From Globodera rostochiensis (Eukaryota > Nematoda > Chromadorea > Rhabditida > Heteroderidae), in the NCBI GenBank assembly GCA_018350325.1, contig JAEVLN010000003.1, forward strand, positions 3,378,441 through 3,442,440: DNA of 64,000 nt. Reading direction: 5' to 3'. The position numbers and the translations under genes were made by a program. The notes below the pieces were generated by a model. That model ran no database searches. It was given only the letters and a program-made list of their open reading frames with translations, and was not told where the DNA came from. This document shows, piece by piece, positions 23,393 to 36,189 of this stretch (position 1 is its first letter; every line of letters starts with the position of its first letter).

Positions 23393-26300
23393 TCATACGT
23401 TGGTTGGTACCGCCGCAGTGCCGTACACGGTCGGGAAGGCGTTGTTGGAGGTGGCGGATCCGACTATGCCGCTAGTTGGCTCTGCTGGAGGCGGCGTCTG
23501 CGGACACTGCTCGATATCTGCGATGATGCTGACGCTGAGAATGAACTTCTCGCTGAAATGGGAAGGCGTTAGTGTCAGTAAATGGAATAACCGCAGTGCC
23601 CACGTACTTGGGGTTGTACTTTTTGCACAATTGGATTAAGCTAGGCTCCTTGCGCTGCTCGACCAGTGCCTGGATGGGGTAGTAGAACAACAACTGGTTG
23701 GGGTCGTGTTGGGCGAACACGCGCCAGCCCTGCTCCAAATAAAGCTGTGCCGAATAGGCCGATCTGTGGCCAAGGGCATGTTTGTTTGGGATGGATAAAT
23801 ACCCCACATCACTCCGAACTCACATCAGCCGAATGTTCACGGAACCGCGTCCCTCACGCCGGAACCCCTCGCGCGCCACGCGCGACATGTGATATTGGGT
23901 CTCCGGATCGCGCCGAACCTGCACACGTGGCCAAGAATTGAGGAATTGGAATGGCATAATGACTGTTTGGCTATTAGCCATTATAGCCCACCCACCTTCA
24001 TAATAACTTCCTTGCACAGACTGAAAACAATAATTGGCGCCGCGTTTATTCATTCAATACGGCCGCGTGGACCTGTTAATTCGGGCGAATGAGCACCGGT
24101 CCCTGTGCCGATGCCAATCCCTAAGGCGACATTGCCGAGAGCAATAGTACGTGTAGCAGTGTCGGCACCAGCAGAAATGGAAGCGCGCGTCGCGCAACGG
24201 ACGGACGTACGCACAGAAAGCACAACGGACGAACATAGGCTCATTCTGCGTAAGACAAATTTGGGTCGGCATTTCCTTCTTTCTTTCTAATTTCTAAGAT
24301 AAAAGAACTCGATTGCCCTTCCATTTTAAGACCTGAGGGTTTAAGACAAATCTCAAAAAATGCTTCTCCTCCAACTCGCACTGTACACACGCCCCACGTC
24401 CCCACCTTCAATAGACTTTCGGCTAAATGCGGCTGTTCTGCCAACCTATCCATCAGTGCCTGGTCTGGCGTGAATATACCGGGCCCGTCCATGTTGCGCA
24501 GGTGAAGCTGCTGTTCAGGCATTCTGAAGGGCAAAGTGTTCTGTGCCAAGAGCAAAAGCACTCAGAGTCCATGACGATTTATGTCGAACGCTTTTCTTAC
24601 CCCGGATCGGCTGGAGGCGGTTCCTCCACCGGTTGGGTGGACTGAAAAATGGCATCCAGCGCCTCCTCCAGCGTTATGCGGCCCCCGTAGCGATGTGCCA
24701 GCGGGGCCGCCCCAGGCAATTGTCGGTCGATGAACGTGTCGGCCACCTCCACCACTCGCGAATGCTTTCTGAATATTCGACAGACCGAGGGTTGAGATTT
24801 TTTGTGGTCCTCCATAGCCGTACCGGTCTCGAACTGTCCCCCACTCGGTGGGCACCGTGGATACCGTATAGCCGGGCTGCTGTCGGCCATCGGGGTACGG
24901 TACGGTGCTGGTCTTTGAATACGCCTAATTTGTAAGTCGATTTTAAGATTATTTGGAGTCAAATGAATAGTTTTTGCACAACCTCACGCGAATATTCTCT
25001 GGTCACAGTGCGCGTTTCGGTGAGTAACGACGGCTCAGAAGGGGTCTAAAAACAACAAAAACGCGACTTTCCATATTTTATTCTTTTGGCACATTGACGA
25101 TCGGTCAATAGAAAGAAGAACCCTCCACAAAATTATGCCATCGTCAATTTCACAATTATCTCGCGCGGTTCAATAACTCAGCTTCAAATTCCCCAGCTTT
25201 TTTGTTCTGTCCCAATTTTGATCACAACGACCAATCACTCCCTCCCAAGTCCGTGTCCAACCGGCGGCCATGCAAAACGTTTCCTCGTGAAAGTGCATTG
25301 AATGGGGAAATGAATGTGCCGAGTTTTGAAGCGAAAGGTATACGGTAGCACAAAGGGCAGGCATTTCACAGTTAAATAAAATCACTGTTTATTTGGCATA
25401 TAAAATGTGTGATTTGTTTGGTTGTCCATTTGCGATTGCCTCGGGGAATGTTTAGGGCACAAAGGGCGAAAGCGCGGGTTACGGTAAACAAACGGAAAGG
25501 GCTAATACGGTAAGCAGTACAAAGGAAATAAAATTGGGAAATTGGGGGGGGGGGCGAATGGCAGTTTGTTAAAAAAGGGGAAAATGCACTGAAAGGAAAC
25601 TGAGGAAGGAAGTGAGTGGAAGTGGGCAAAGGTTGTGGGGGAAAGGGTGCGCAACTGATAAAAGTGCCGACAAACTCAGTGAAAAAAAAGTTGGGAGAGA
25701 GGTAAAAAGAACCCCCGAAGGGATTTTTGTTTAAACCCAAAACCCCCCGAAGGGATTTTTGTTCAAACCCGAAACCCCCCGGAGGAATGTTCAAAACCAA
25801 AACCCCCCGGAGGGATGTTCAAAACCAAAACCCCCCGGAGGGATGTTTGTTCAAACCCAAAACCCCCCGGAGGGATGTTTGTTCAAACCCAAAACCCCCC
25901 GGAGGGATGTTCAAAACCAAAACCCCCCGGAGGGATGTTTGTTCGAAACCGAAACCTAGGAAAGCATAGTCTCCCTAAGTTGTGTTCGTAAAGAGAGTAA
26001 ATTCTTAGAGTTCCTATGAATACTTCTCGGACACCATCCACTGCACCTTTCCTCCACAAACGTCACCAACCCACCCCCACATCATTCCAGACACTATACT
26101 CTTCTCCTGTTCACCATCAGTCCGTCCGAATACTGCTCCATCTTCTTTCACAGTGCACAAACCTTCGTGTGCGCTTGTTGCTGCTGCTGCTGGGGCTGAC
26201 CCAATTGGTGCAGCGATGTGCGTGACCGTCGCATGTCTTCTATTTCGTTCTTGTACTTGTCAAACATGCCGGCCGGAAACGCAATGCCGCCAACGGGCGG

Positions 26301-29300
26301 GGAGCTGGGCGTCATGGACGAAGGCGGCAAATAGCTCCAGGGTTGCTGAGTCGAAGAATGGAGAAAATCGGTGGGACGAGAGGCCTTGACAATATTTTAA
26401 GTATTTAGTCGAATTTTGAACAGAGAAAGAGAGAGGGATTTCTTTTATAATTTTTCTAAAATTTCCAAAAGTGCCATCTCACCATTCCCGCGGCGCTGGT
26501 GCCGCCCGCTGAAAAGACGCCGGATGTGGCGGTGGTCATCGGCGACGGCATCGTCAGCTGGTGCTGGGGCGGCGGCGCCTGGTGGTAATCGCGGTACCAG
26601 TCCGGCACTTGCATGCGCTCCGTCGACTTGCGAAAGCGCAATTCGTGCTCTCCGACCGGTGCCCCCATCGCCGTGGCCGAGGGCGGCGACAAACCGCAGC
26701 CGATAACGCTCTTTTGTAAGTCATTTTCCGGAATATGCTGCTCATCGCGCGGTCTAAATACAAATGAACGTTCAAAAATGCCAAATCCCTTCCAAAATCG
26801 ACCTGCGCGGGTCCGTCAGATAATCTGCACTTTTCGACCGCGAGTGCTGCGCCTCGGCCTCCTGGTCCGGCATGTCGCGGCGACTTTGGCGCGGACTGTA
26901 GTCCAGCACGGAGCGTGAGCGTCGATGCTCTTCCTGGGATGGGGGGGGGAATGGCATTTTGAAGGTTTTCGGGCCGTTCCAATCAAATGAAAGGAGAGAA
27001 AGGACAGCAGGAAAAGACGTCCTCGCGGGGAAGAAAGAGAAAAGCCGAAGGCATCTTTGTAAGCGAAAAAGCGTTGGAAGTTGGAAAAAGCCCCCCCCCC
27101 CCAGGGGTAAAGCGTGGGGACGAAAGGAATTCCATCCACGGAATCAAAAATATCCGTTCGGGTGTATGGGGCTGGGCTTTATCCCGTACCCCTTGGGCCA
27201 TTCGGTGCTCTTCTGCTGCGGGCCCTTTGGCGCGTTGCGACTGCAGCGGATGGAGGGAAGCGCCAGAGGCGTCTGAATGGAAGTTGCGCTGGCGGTGAGC
27301 GCGTCGATAGTAATGAGCAAGCTGACGACGTGCCTTGGCAAACAGACGCTGGAACTCCTGGAAGAAGGCACCGATGGTGGATGGGAGGGACGAGGCAGCG
27401 GACGAATGGGGGGGGGGAGAGGGGGGAGGGGGGGGGGGTTCTTGCAATTCCGACCGGCAAATTCGATCGGACCGCCCTCCCCCGGGTCGATTCCAGAATT
27501 AGTCGGAACGTTAACAGGAAACCAAATTGCGCATAATGGAATAGTTGGGACTGCACTGTCAAATTGGGAAAATATGGGCAAGCAAGTGGAAACTGTGAGG
27601 GCGGGAAGAATAAAAGAAGATATTCTGAATTCCAAAGAACCCCCAGGCAAAGGGTGAGAGGAAGCGAAGAAGACCCAAACCCGGACCATTCCTCGGGGGG
27701 TCACCTGCTCGTAGGGACTCCTTCCGAATCCGGGTGCGTAATGTGTCGGCGGGGGCTCAAGCGGCGCGTGCGCGAACTCGCCACTGTTAAAGCGTTGCAG
27801 CAACGGCCCGCGGTATTCCACACGACGCTGTTGCAACTCCTCCGTCGACTTGCGGAAACGTTCAGAGACGGGGTCTGAAGGCGGGGGGGGGGAAGGATAT
27901 GGCATTTTGTAGGGATGTAAATGTCTGATTAGAAGCTACTCTCTGTACCTGCACTCGGTGGCAAATGTTCTGTGCCGGGCGTGCCCTGAAGGAACTCTTT
28001 CCGCGCCTTTTCCATGCGCGCGCGGTACTTCGACGTGCGTTGGGAGCCCCCGCGGCGCAAAAAGTCTTCGTCGCGTGGGTTGTAAATACGCTCGCGCACG
28101 CTCTCTTCCGACGCGTCCAGCAGAGATGGCAAAATGCCGCAAGTGTTGCCGAAATATGCGGAGGTCACCGGCGGTGGAGGCAATCCAACGGAGGCACGCA
28201 AAGTCTCCGGCTCCGTCCAAAGTGTGCGGTCGACGCGTTCAATCACCTGCCGTTCAACCTGAGGAAAAGCAAAGATTCCCCTGTGGGGCTGTTTTCAGCC
28301 CATTTCACAAACCTTCGTGGTAATTTCCGACGGCTCGGCGCCTCTGCCACGGAGCTCTGTCGGCTCGCCGGTACTGAGTTGGGTCAAATTCTCGCGGGAA
28401 TAGTACGGCTTGCGCGTCAGACGTTCCAATGTTTCTTTGGAGGTCAGCCCTTGTCGCTTACGGGCTTCTTGCTCATAATCGGACTTAATTGATTTAGTGA
28501 ACGAGTTGTAATTTCACTTTTACCAAATGTCCAAAACTCACAAGCAGCCGTCGCTTCTCCGCCTCCCACCGCTCGCGCTCGTCCCGCTCACGTGCCAGCT
28601 GCTCAAGCCGTTCTCGACTTCGCCAGCCATCCTGCCGTCGTCTCTCCTCGCGTTCCTGTGCCTCGCGGCGTTCCATTTCACGTTGCCCCGCGTTTCGTAG
28701 TTCCGCGTCGCGGAGCTCCGCCAACCGCCGCTCCTCCTCCGCCCGCTCGCGGTCCCGTCTCTCACGCTCGCGCCTCTCCAGATCTCGCAGCTCTTCTGCC
28801 CGCCTGTCCAACTCCGCACGCTCCCGCGCCCTTTGCCCCTCACGCGCCCGGAGGGCCCGCCGTTCGACAGCGGACGCCTCCAGCGCAGCCAGCCGATCCC
28901 GCTCGCGTTGTTCTGCAGGAAATAGGGGAGCAAAAGTCTTACCAAATAAAGCAAAATTCGACGCGTATTCTATTCGCGTGCTCACCCTCCGATTGCCGCT
29001 GCCGCTCGCGCTCCACCGCCTCCAGCCTCTCCCTGTCGCGCCTTTCCCTCTCCCGCCTCTCCTCTTCCTGTCGCTGCCGTTCCCGCTCCTCCTCCTCAAG
29101 ACGTTCAAAGTCTCGCCGTTCCTTGGCCCGCAGTGACGCTAAATGCAAAATCATCATCCTTACAGCTAATGGATAAACACCATCAACAAATTCTACAAAA
29201 ATGCCGACGTACAAACAGACTCTTCCGCAACAACCTTCGAGCAGTTCGCGCTCCCGTCTCTCCTCCTCCTGCCGTTCGCGCTCTCGCCGCTCAGCCTCCA

Positions 29301-32300
29301 ACTGCTCCTGCTCCAGACGTTCCTGCTCACGTCTCAGTGCTTCTAGACGTTCTTGTTCCGCACGCTCGCGTGCCCGACGTGCCATCTCACGCTCTTGCGC
29401 CTCGCGTTCCGCGCGCTCAAGCACTTCACGTTCACGCAGCTCCTCCTCCCTCCGGAGAGCCTCGCGCAGTGCCTCCTCCCGCCTCTCGCGTTCGCGTTCC
29501 TCCTCCTCCCGCCTCTCTTTCTCCTGGAGAAAATTTAAAAAAATCTTAAAATTACATTTGACTGTATAATACCATCAGTTCCTTAGCCTGCCTTTCCAGT
29601 TCAATCCGCTCGCGCTCCAACCGCTCAAGCTCCTCCCGCTCGCGTGCGAGCCGTTCCGCCTCCTGCTTTGCTCGCTCTCGATCGCGCTCCTCCTTTTCTC
29701 GCTGATCTCGCTTAATGCGTTCAATGCGCTCAATCTGTCGGTGGCGCTTATTTGTTCCCGGATTATAGAAGGCGATTTCCACCGACCTCCAGACGTTCGA
29801 ACTCCAGTCGCTCAAGTTCAAGCCGTTCCTGCTCAAGTCGCTGTTGTTCCAGCCGTTCTTGTTCGCGTCTCAGAGCTTCCAGCCGCTCGCGTTCCAACCT
29901 TTCCGCCTCCGACCGCTCGCGTTCCAACCGCTCGCGCTCTAAACGCTCCAAATTACGCCGCTTCTCCAGTTCCGCCTCCTCGTATTGACGACGCTCGCGC
30001 TCAATACGCTCCCATTCCTTCAGCAGAAGGGAAACAAAAGAGTCACTCACACAAACGAAAGGAACAAAATGCCAAAATGAAGAAAGCCAAACCGAATTGT
30101 TTGAAAAAGTCTGAAGGCCAAAGCAATTTTTGTCAAAAATGTACCAAATTCATTTGTTTAGAATTTAAAGTTTTATGAGTATTAAGCTCTAATTGTTCGA
30201 ATTCATCCATCAGACTATCCATCGTTTATTGAATTTGTCGGTCTCTCATTTTCCCACTTTCTCTCCTTTTGTTCTTTCGTTTCATCGCGACCCCTAACCG
30301 ACTGGGCGGAGAGCGACGCGTCCCCCTGGCGAATGCCAGCAGTTCGCGGAGTCCTCCGCCCACGGCGCCGTTCCCCGAGACGAGGTGCACCTCGCGGCGC
30401 CGTTTCTCCGCCGCCTCACGCTCCGCTCGGTCATGGCCAATGCGCTCTCTCTCCACGCGCTCGCGGTCCAACGTCTGCGCCTCCAGCGCTTGCTCCATTC
30501 GTTCACGTTCGCGCCGCAGGCGTTCCAACTGTTCCAATTCCTGCTGCTCCCAGCGTCGGCGCTGCTCCTCAACGCGTTTACGCCGGTCTTCTTCGTCCCG
30601 TTTTCGGCGGTCCTGCGCCTCGCGGACGCGCCGTTCCTCCTCCTCAATGTTACGCGAGTAGCGAAGCCTTTGGAGGCAAAAGTCGAAACAATCGTAAAGA
30701 TTTGTCGCGGGGGGGGGGCAAAATTCGAGAAATTTGACCGACAAATGGAAATGTGACCAAACATTTAAAAGTTTATTATAAATTATACAAAAACACTTAC
30801 CAATATTCCTCCTGCATTTCGTCCCTCGGCGGCGGCGGCTGTTCCAAAGTTAAAAGAGGCGCCGCAGGGGAGGAGCGGCCGAGTGGAGGCGCTGCACTTA
30901 ACGTTTCCGATGACCGCGTCACCAGAGTGCGCGTCAACACCTGAGGGAACGGCGATTCCGTCTGAGAACAAAACCAAAAGCACCCTCGAAAATGGAAGCA
31001 AAAATGTTTCCACAAATGCCCGTTCGGTCTTAATAAAGCCCCCCCCCCCGCCACCTCTCTTCTGTAATATTCGCTCGGTGCCGTCGTTGGGGGCCGTGAA
31101 GAGTGAAGCGGTGCCGTCGCGCCACCCGCGACACTGCCAAACATTGGGGCGAAAGCGGACGCGGATCGCTGGATGGGAATGTCGCGAATGCCGGGGGGCC
31201 GAGGGAAATTGGCGGTGGAAGAGGACATCAAAAAGGGGGCGTCCTTTTGACTGGGCTCATGCCGAGGCGACGAACTGTCGCGCGAATATTTGTCGAACGA
31301 TGAATTGGGCTGAAACGATTATATCAGTTAATGAAGTTGAAGTTGGAATAAATGGACCCATCAAAAGAATTGAACTGAATAATGCAAGAATGTCAAGGGA
31401 ATTTGAATTTGACCATAATGGTTGACTAATTTTTAAGTAATTGTTGAAATGTCGCCCAATTGTCCGGTGGGCGATTCCCGGACGTTCTGTTTCCAGCAGG
31501 CGGGCGGCAGTCAGCCACAAATACCATTCCCATCCGTCGTAAAGCTGTGGCCAAACAGTGAAATGGGGGGGGGGGATTTGAGCACAGACGGCGACCCCTT
31601 CCTTTCTCCCTCTCCCCTCCCCTCCCCCTCCCCCCCCCTCCAGCCCCCCCCCCCCCATTTGTGGGCCTTCTCCCCAAGACGATCCCCCTCCCCCCCCCTC
31701 CAGCCCCCCCCCCCATTTTGTGGCCTTCTCCCCAAACAATCCCCCCCCCCTCCCCTCCAGCCCCCCCCCCCATTTGTGGGCCTTCTCCCCAAGAGATCCC
31801 CCTCCCCCCCCCCCCCCCCTCCAGCCCCCCCCCATTTGTGGGCCTTCTCCCCAGACGATCCCCCTCCCCCCCCCTCCAGCCCCCCCCCATTTGTGGGCCT
31901 TCTCCCCAAGACATCCCCCCCCCCCCTCCCCTCCAGCCCCCCCCCCCATTTGTGGCCTTCTCCCCAAGACGTCCCCCTCCCCCCCCTCCAGCCCCCCCCC
32001 ATTTGTGGGCCTTCTCCCCAAGACGATCCCCTCCCCCCCCCTCCAGCCCCCCCCCCCCATTTGTGGCCTTCTCCCCAAGACGATCCCCCCCCCTCCCCTC
32101 CACCCCCCTCCCCGCATTTGTGCGACGTTGCGCAAATACTCCGTTCCCTCCGCCCATCCCCGCCCCGCGCGTAAAATGCTTCGCCCGCGCAGTTTATTTG
32201 CGGAAGCCGCGCGGCAGAGAACGCGCAGAACCATCGACGGATCGGAGAATAATTGGCCAACATTTAGACACAAATGGCCTGGACCAGAGGTTAGCAGCGT

Positions 32301-35300
32301 TAGCCGAAGACAAACACATTCCGACGGCGCAATGTTTGGACAAGCCAAACACTCGACAGACGGACACCGAAAGTTACCCCCAAAAAGAGGGGAGGCAATG
32401 GAAGAAGAAATTGGTCAGTGCAAAGCATGAAATTTGCATTTTTGAAAATTCCTTAACAAAAAAACAGTAAAAACGGAAAATGCACCCCTAAAATCGAAAA
32501 CTCCTCGGGAAAATTGCTTAACAAAAATGGAATAAAAAGGGAAAAATACCCCCTAAAAATCAACTTTTTTCGGTACCCCCCCCCCTCCCCCTCCCCCGGA
32601 AGTGGAGACCGGACGAATGAGCCTTGTCTCACGTTCAGCTTGTATTTTTAGATTTTCGAGTCTAAAACCGGCTCTCGAGATTGGAGCCGTCTCGAGACCC
32701 GACCGGTTTCAGTCTCGAAATCTAAATTAGTGAACAATTACACAAATGAATTGCAGAGATGGCAATTAATCATTGGATACAATTATTGCTTCAAAAATAT
32801 TCCTTTTGCTAAAATGTTTTGGAAATTGTAGAAAATTCTGCGCTCGGGGGCGACAGCCAGTGACTGTGCCTTTGGCGAAGAAAAGATTATTATTTGTGTT
32901 GGGTTGACCACTACAATTGTACAGTGAGTGAGTGAATGGACGCGGGAGAGAGTGCAGAGACAAGAGAGAAAGACAAAGCCCCTCCGGCTATGTCTGTCTG
33001 ACCGAGGACAAAATCCCCGCAAGGGACTCCCCCGCCGCACCTCGTAGCACCTTTGTGGCCGGCCGGTTGACATGGAAAAATAGAGAGAGAGAGAGAGGCC
33101 GAAATAAGGGGATATGCAAATTGAGGTGGGAGGGATTAAGGGCGAGGGTTTTCGGGGGATTTGAGAGAATCATCTCGAGCGATTGGATGAATCGATGTGA
33201 CAGCAGGCAGCTGGCATATGACAAGCCATCGCCAAAAGATTGTTTGCAATGTGCCGATGCAAATAAAGCAAACCGACGACCCCTCTCTCCCCCTCCCCCT
33301 CCCTCCCTCTCCCCTCCCTTCCTTTCTCCCTCTCCCCTTCCCCCCCCCCCTCCCTCTCTCCCCCTCCCCCCTCCCTCCCCCCCCTCCCCCCCCCTCTCCC
33401 ATAGTCGCCCCCTCCCTCTCCTTCTCCCTCTCCCCCGCCCTCTCCCCTCCCTTCCTTTCTCCCTCTCCCTCCCCCCCCCCCCCCTCCCTCCCCCCTCCCT
33501 CTCTCCCCCCCCCTCCCCCTCCCTTCTTTCTCCCTCTCCCCTCCCCCCCCCTCCCTCCCCCCTCCCTCTCTCCCCCCCCCTCCCCTCCCTTCCTTTCTCC
33601 CTCTCCCCTCCCCCCCCCCTCCCTCCCCCCTCCCTCTCTCCCCCCCCCCTCCCCCTCGCTTCCTTTCTCCCTCTCCCCTCCCCCCCCCTCCCTCCCCCCT
33701 CCTCTCTCCCCCCCCCCTCCCCCTCCCCCCTCCCTCTCTCCCCCCCCCTCCCCCTCCTCCCCCTCCCTCCCCCCTCCCTCCCTCCCCCCTCACTCCCCCC
33801 CCCTCCCCCCTAGGACATGATTACACGAAAAACCTCCTTATTCCTTTTTAAAAGAACCCTCTCTCCTTACTCTCTCTCTCCCTCTCCCTCTCCCTCTCCC
33901 TCTCCCCCCCCCCTCCCTCTCTCTCTCCCCCCCCCTCTTCTCTCTTTCTCTCTCCCTCTCCCTCTCCCTCTCCCTCTCCCCCCCCCCCTCCCTCTCTCTC
34001 TCCCTCCCCCTCTCTCTCTCTTTCTCTCTCCCTCTCCCTCCCTCTCCCCTCTGCTGCTATCGGACAGATTGCGAATATTTGTTTGGCAGCCAGCACACCT
34101 TGTCTTTCACGCGCCGGTAATGCGAATTTTATCGTTCAAAACCGGTCGGGCTTCGTTTGCGGTGTGTGGGCGGGTGAAGGAATTCTTTTGGATGCATTAG
34201 GGGGAGGGGGGAGGAGGGGGGGAGGAGGGGGGGGGGTGTGCCACTAGTAGCGATCCATGGGAGAAGGAAAGCAGCAGAGGAGAGGTTGATCCACTCTCTT
34301 CGACAGATTGGGGGGGGGGGGGGTACGGAGGGAATCCAAAGGAGTTGAGGGCGTCCGGAGAGAATCCAAGAGAAAGATTTGAGCGAATTGTGTGTCAAGC
34401 GCACTTTCCCCCCGCTGGGAGAAGGAGGCGGGCGGGGGGGGGGAGGGGAGGGGAGGGGAGGGGAGGGGAGGGGAGGGAGGGGGGGGAAGTATCAATTTGG
34501 TTTATTTCAAACATTTTGCGGAAGATGACGAAGAATGCAATGCATAAGAAAAATGAATGGTGGAAGATTGCTTTTCGGGGAACACAAAAAGACAATTTGC
34601 TGTGATGTTGAGGGACAAATTGGATTAATGGGGGGGGGGGGGGCGACTGGCTGATCAGACTCTCTGTCACTCACAAATTAGCAGATCGGAAGGAATTGTC
34701 CTTTTTTCAGATACGGGAGATTTTTCTTCTGATTAGTCGTGGGAGGGGGGGGGGGGTCTGAAAAATACCGGTTTGTTTTCATTCGCATAAACGGGCAAAC
34801 TCTGTAGAGCGGGTCAGAAGATTTAATTGGAAAATACAATCAACGATTTGGCCATTTGCTATTCCTGATCAATCAATCGGTCGGTGGTGTCCGTCTGCTG
34901 CCATTAACGGAAAATGAATGAACCACCCACAACAATCATCAGATTACCAGAGACAAGCAAATGTTTGTTTGTTGGGTAGGAATGTCGTGGTTTGGCCGTG
35001 GGGATCGGTTGGCTTCTCTCCAACCGCCCGCCCCTTCCGTCCGCATAATCTGTCAGCTGATAAGGAAGGAGGGGGGAGGGGCCCATATCAACCCCCCCCC
35101 CAGGGGGAAGGAGGGGGGAGGGGCCCATATCAACCCCCCCCCAGGGGGAAGGAGGGGGGAGGGGCCATATCAACCCCCCCCCCCCCCCCCGGGGGAAGGG
35201 GGGGGGGGGGGCCCAAAACAACCCCCCCCCCCCGGGGGAAGGAGGGGGGGGGGGCCCATAACAACCCCCCCCCCCCCCCCCGGGGGAAGGGGGGGGGAGG

Positions 35301-35948
35301 GGCCCATATCAACCCCCCCCCCCAGGGGGAAGGAGGGGGGAGGGGCCCATATCAACCCCCCCCCAGGGGGAAGGAGGGGGGAGGGGCCCATATCAACCCC
35401 CCCCCCAGGGGGAAGGAGGGGGGAGGGGCCCATATCAACCCCCCCCCCAGGGGGAAGGAGGGGGGAGGGGCCCATATCAACCCCCCCCCCCCCCCCAGGG
35501 GGAAGGAGGGGGGAGGGGCCATATCAACCCCACCCCCCAGGGGGAAGGAGGGGGCATTCCAATCAATCCCCCAGGAGAGGGGGAGAAGCCTATTCCAATC
35601 AACCACCCAGGGGGGGGGGCTATTCCAATCCCCCCCCCCAGGGGGGAGGGCCCCATTCCAACCAACCCCCCAGGGGAGAGGGGGCCCACTCAAACCAACC
35701 CCAACCCCTCACAAACCCATCGGCGTGGAGTGGACAGAAACAAAACAACGGAATGAAATGGGAAGTGAATTTCAGGATGATCAGCTTGCTTGGTCATCCC
35801 AAAATCGACAAATTCACGGAGCAAGCAGTCCACCCATAAATATGTAATCCATGAGAATGCTTTTGCTGGAGTTCATTTTCATTACCTTCGACGGTATTGT
35901 TGAAGAGTAAAACGAAGGCGGCAGAGGTGCCAAGTGATCAGTGGCCAT
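23393..35948 (-). CDS. ajm-1: AJM-1 apical junction molecule, core (25 exons, 1478 aa)
   Basis: AJM-1 is a nematode coiled-coil protein of epithelial apical junctions, acting with DLG-1. Exons (minus, 5' to 3'): 35948-35886, 31309-31055, 30961-30801, 30667-30391, 30017-29787, 29746-29573, 29523-29235, 29138-28986, 28912-28542, 28483-28313, 28258-27949, 27874-27705, 27357-27190, 26933-26803,26753-26483, 26345-26163, 25045-24983, 24924-24824, 24768-24601, 24523-24406, 24245-24073, 24020-23996, 23918-23824, 23763-23608, 23552-23393. All junctions keep frame. Residues about 160-658 form an Arg/Glu/Leu coiled coil; then come [36 protein letters not shown] and [21 protein letters not shown]-like zinc motif lies at about 1276-1334 (CAFC, CWCRHC, YYCSRQC, HRHRDRC). 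Exon 22 is only 25 bp. The 4.6-kb first intron is satellite. 1478 aa is close to the length I recall for C. elegans AJM-1. Confidence 0.88.
25715..25962 (-). repeat. CCCCCCGGAGGGA-type tandem repeat in ajm-1 intron
   Basis: Roughly nine copies of a 25-33-bp unit containing AACCCCCCGGAGGGATGTT with optional TGTTCAAACCC insert. It lies in the 1.1-kb intron between 26163 and 25045. Confidence 0.85.
31600..32115 (+). repeat. About 58-bp C-rich satellite in ajm-1 intron 1
   Basis: Around nine copies of a unit consisting of C runs, CTCCAGCC, more C, then ATTTGTGGGCCTTCTCCCCA and AGACGATC. Homopolymer length varies among copies. It creates long shadow ORFs in all frames. Confidence 0.9.
32648..32725. 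repeat. Short palindromic element (about 78 bp)
   Basis: Left arm TTAGATTTTCGAGTCTAAAA then CCGG; right arm is nearly its inverse (CCGGTTTCAGTCTCGAAATC then TAA), with an inner CTCGAG-centred inverted pair. It would fold into a strong cruciform. It could be a tiny MITE; no clear target duplication. Confidence 0.7.
33285..34050 (+). repeat. Polypyrimidine (C/T) satellite blocks
   Basis: Two blocks (33285-33812 and 33860-34050) of CCCTCCCTCTCTCC repeats with C runs up to about 12, separated by 50 bp of unique DNA. The plus strand is almost purine-free. A partner purine block follows at 34200-34490. Confidence 0.95.
34200..34490 (+). repeat. Polypurine G/A block
   Basis: GGGGAGG runs at 34200-34233, 34310-34323 and GGGAGGGGAGGGG at about 34435-34490 on the plus strand. 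These are mirror-image to the polypyrimidine block just before. All within ajm-1 intron 1. Confidence 0.85.
35070..35700 (+). repeat. About 43-bp G-run/C-run satellite
   Basis: Some twelve copies of GGGGGAAGGAGGGGGGAGGG GCCCATATCAA followed by C8-C18. Each unit has a G-rich and a C-rich half that can pair to form a hairpin. It lies in ajm-1 intron 1; the 3' copies are more diverged (ATTCCAATCAA). Confidence 0.9.
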
Positions 35949-36189
35949 TGGTGCTAAAATTGGGGATTTTTTTAAAAAGTGATTCTCTCATTTGTCAGGG
36001 CAAAATGAACGGTCGTAGTGACTTTGCGAAAGGATCGATTCGATGGGATGTTGTGGAGGGGTAATAAAACGGAAATGGACGCGCAGAAGACCTTGGGCTG
36101 AGAGAGAGAGAGAGAAGAACCCTTCGATCTCCGATTTGGGCAATGTAATGCCCCCGCCGCCCGAAGGTAAGGCGACGGGGAATGGACGG

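Noticed and set aside
28592..29569. Plus-strand Ser/Arg- and Ala/Pro-rich ORFs
   Set aside because: Antisense of the ajm-1 coiled-coil exons, whose Arg/Glu codons leave the opposite strand open.
31257..32470. Large overlapping Pro- or Gly-rich ORFs on both strands
   Set aside because: They arise from the C-run satellite in ajm-1 intron 1; every frame is open because the units lack A/T-rich stops.
36121..36170. Short plus-strand exon (NPSISDLGNVMPPPPEG) before a GTAAGG donor
   Set aside because: Plausible in isolation, but no partner exon on the plus strand and it lies beside satellite DNA in a region of minus-strand exons.
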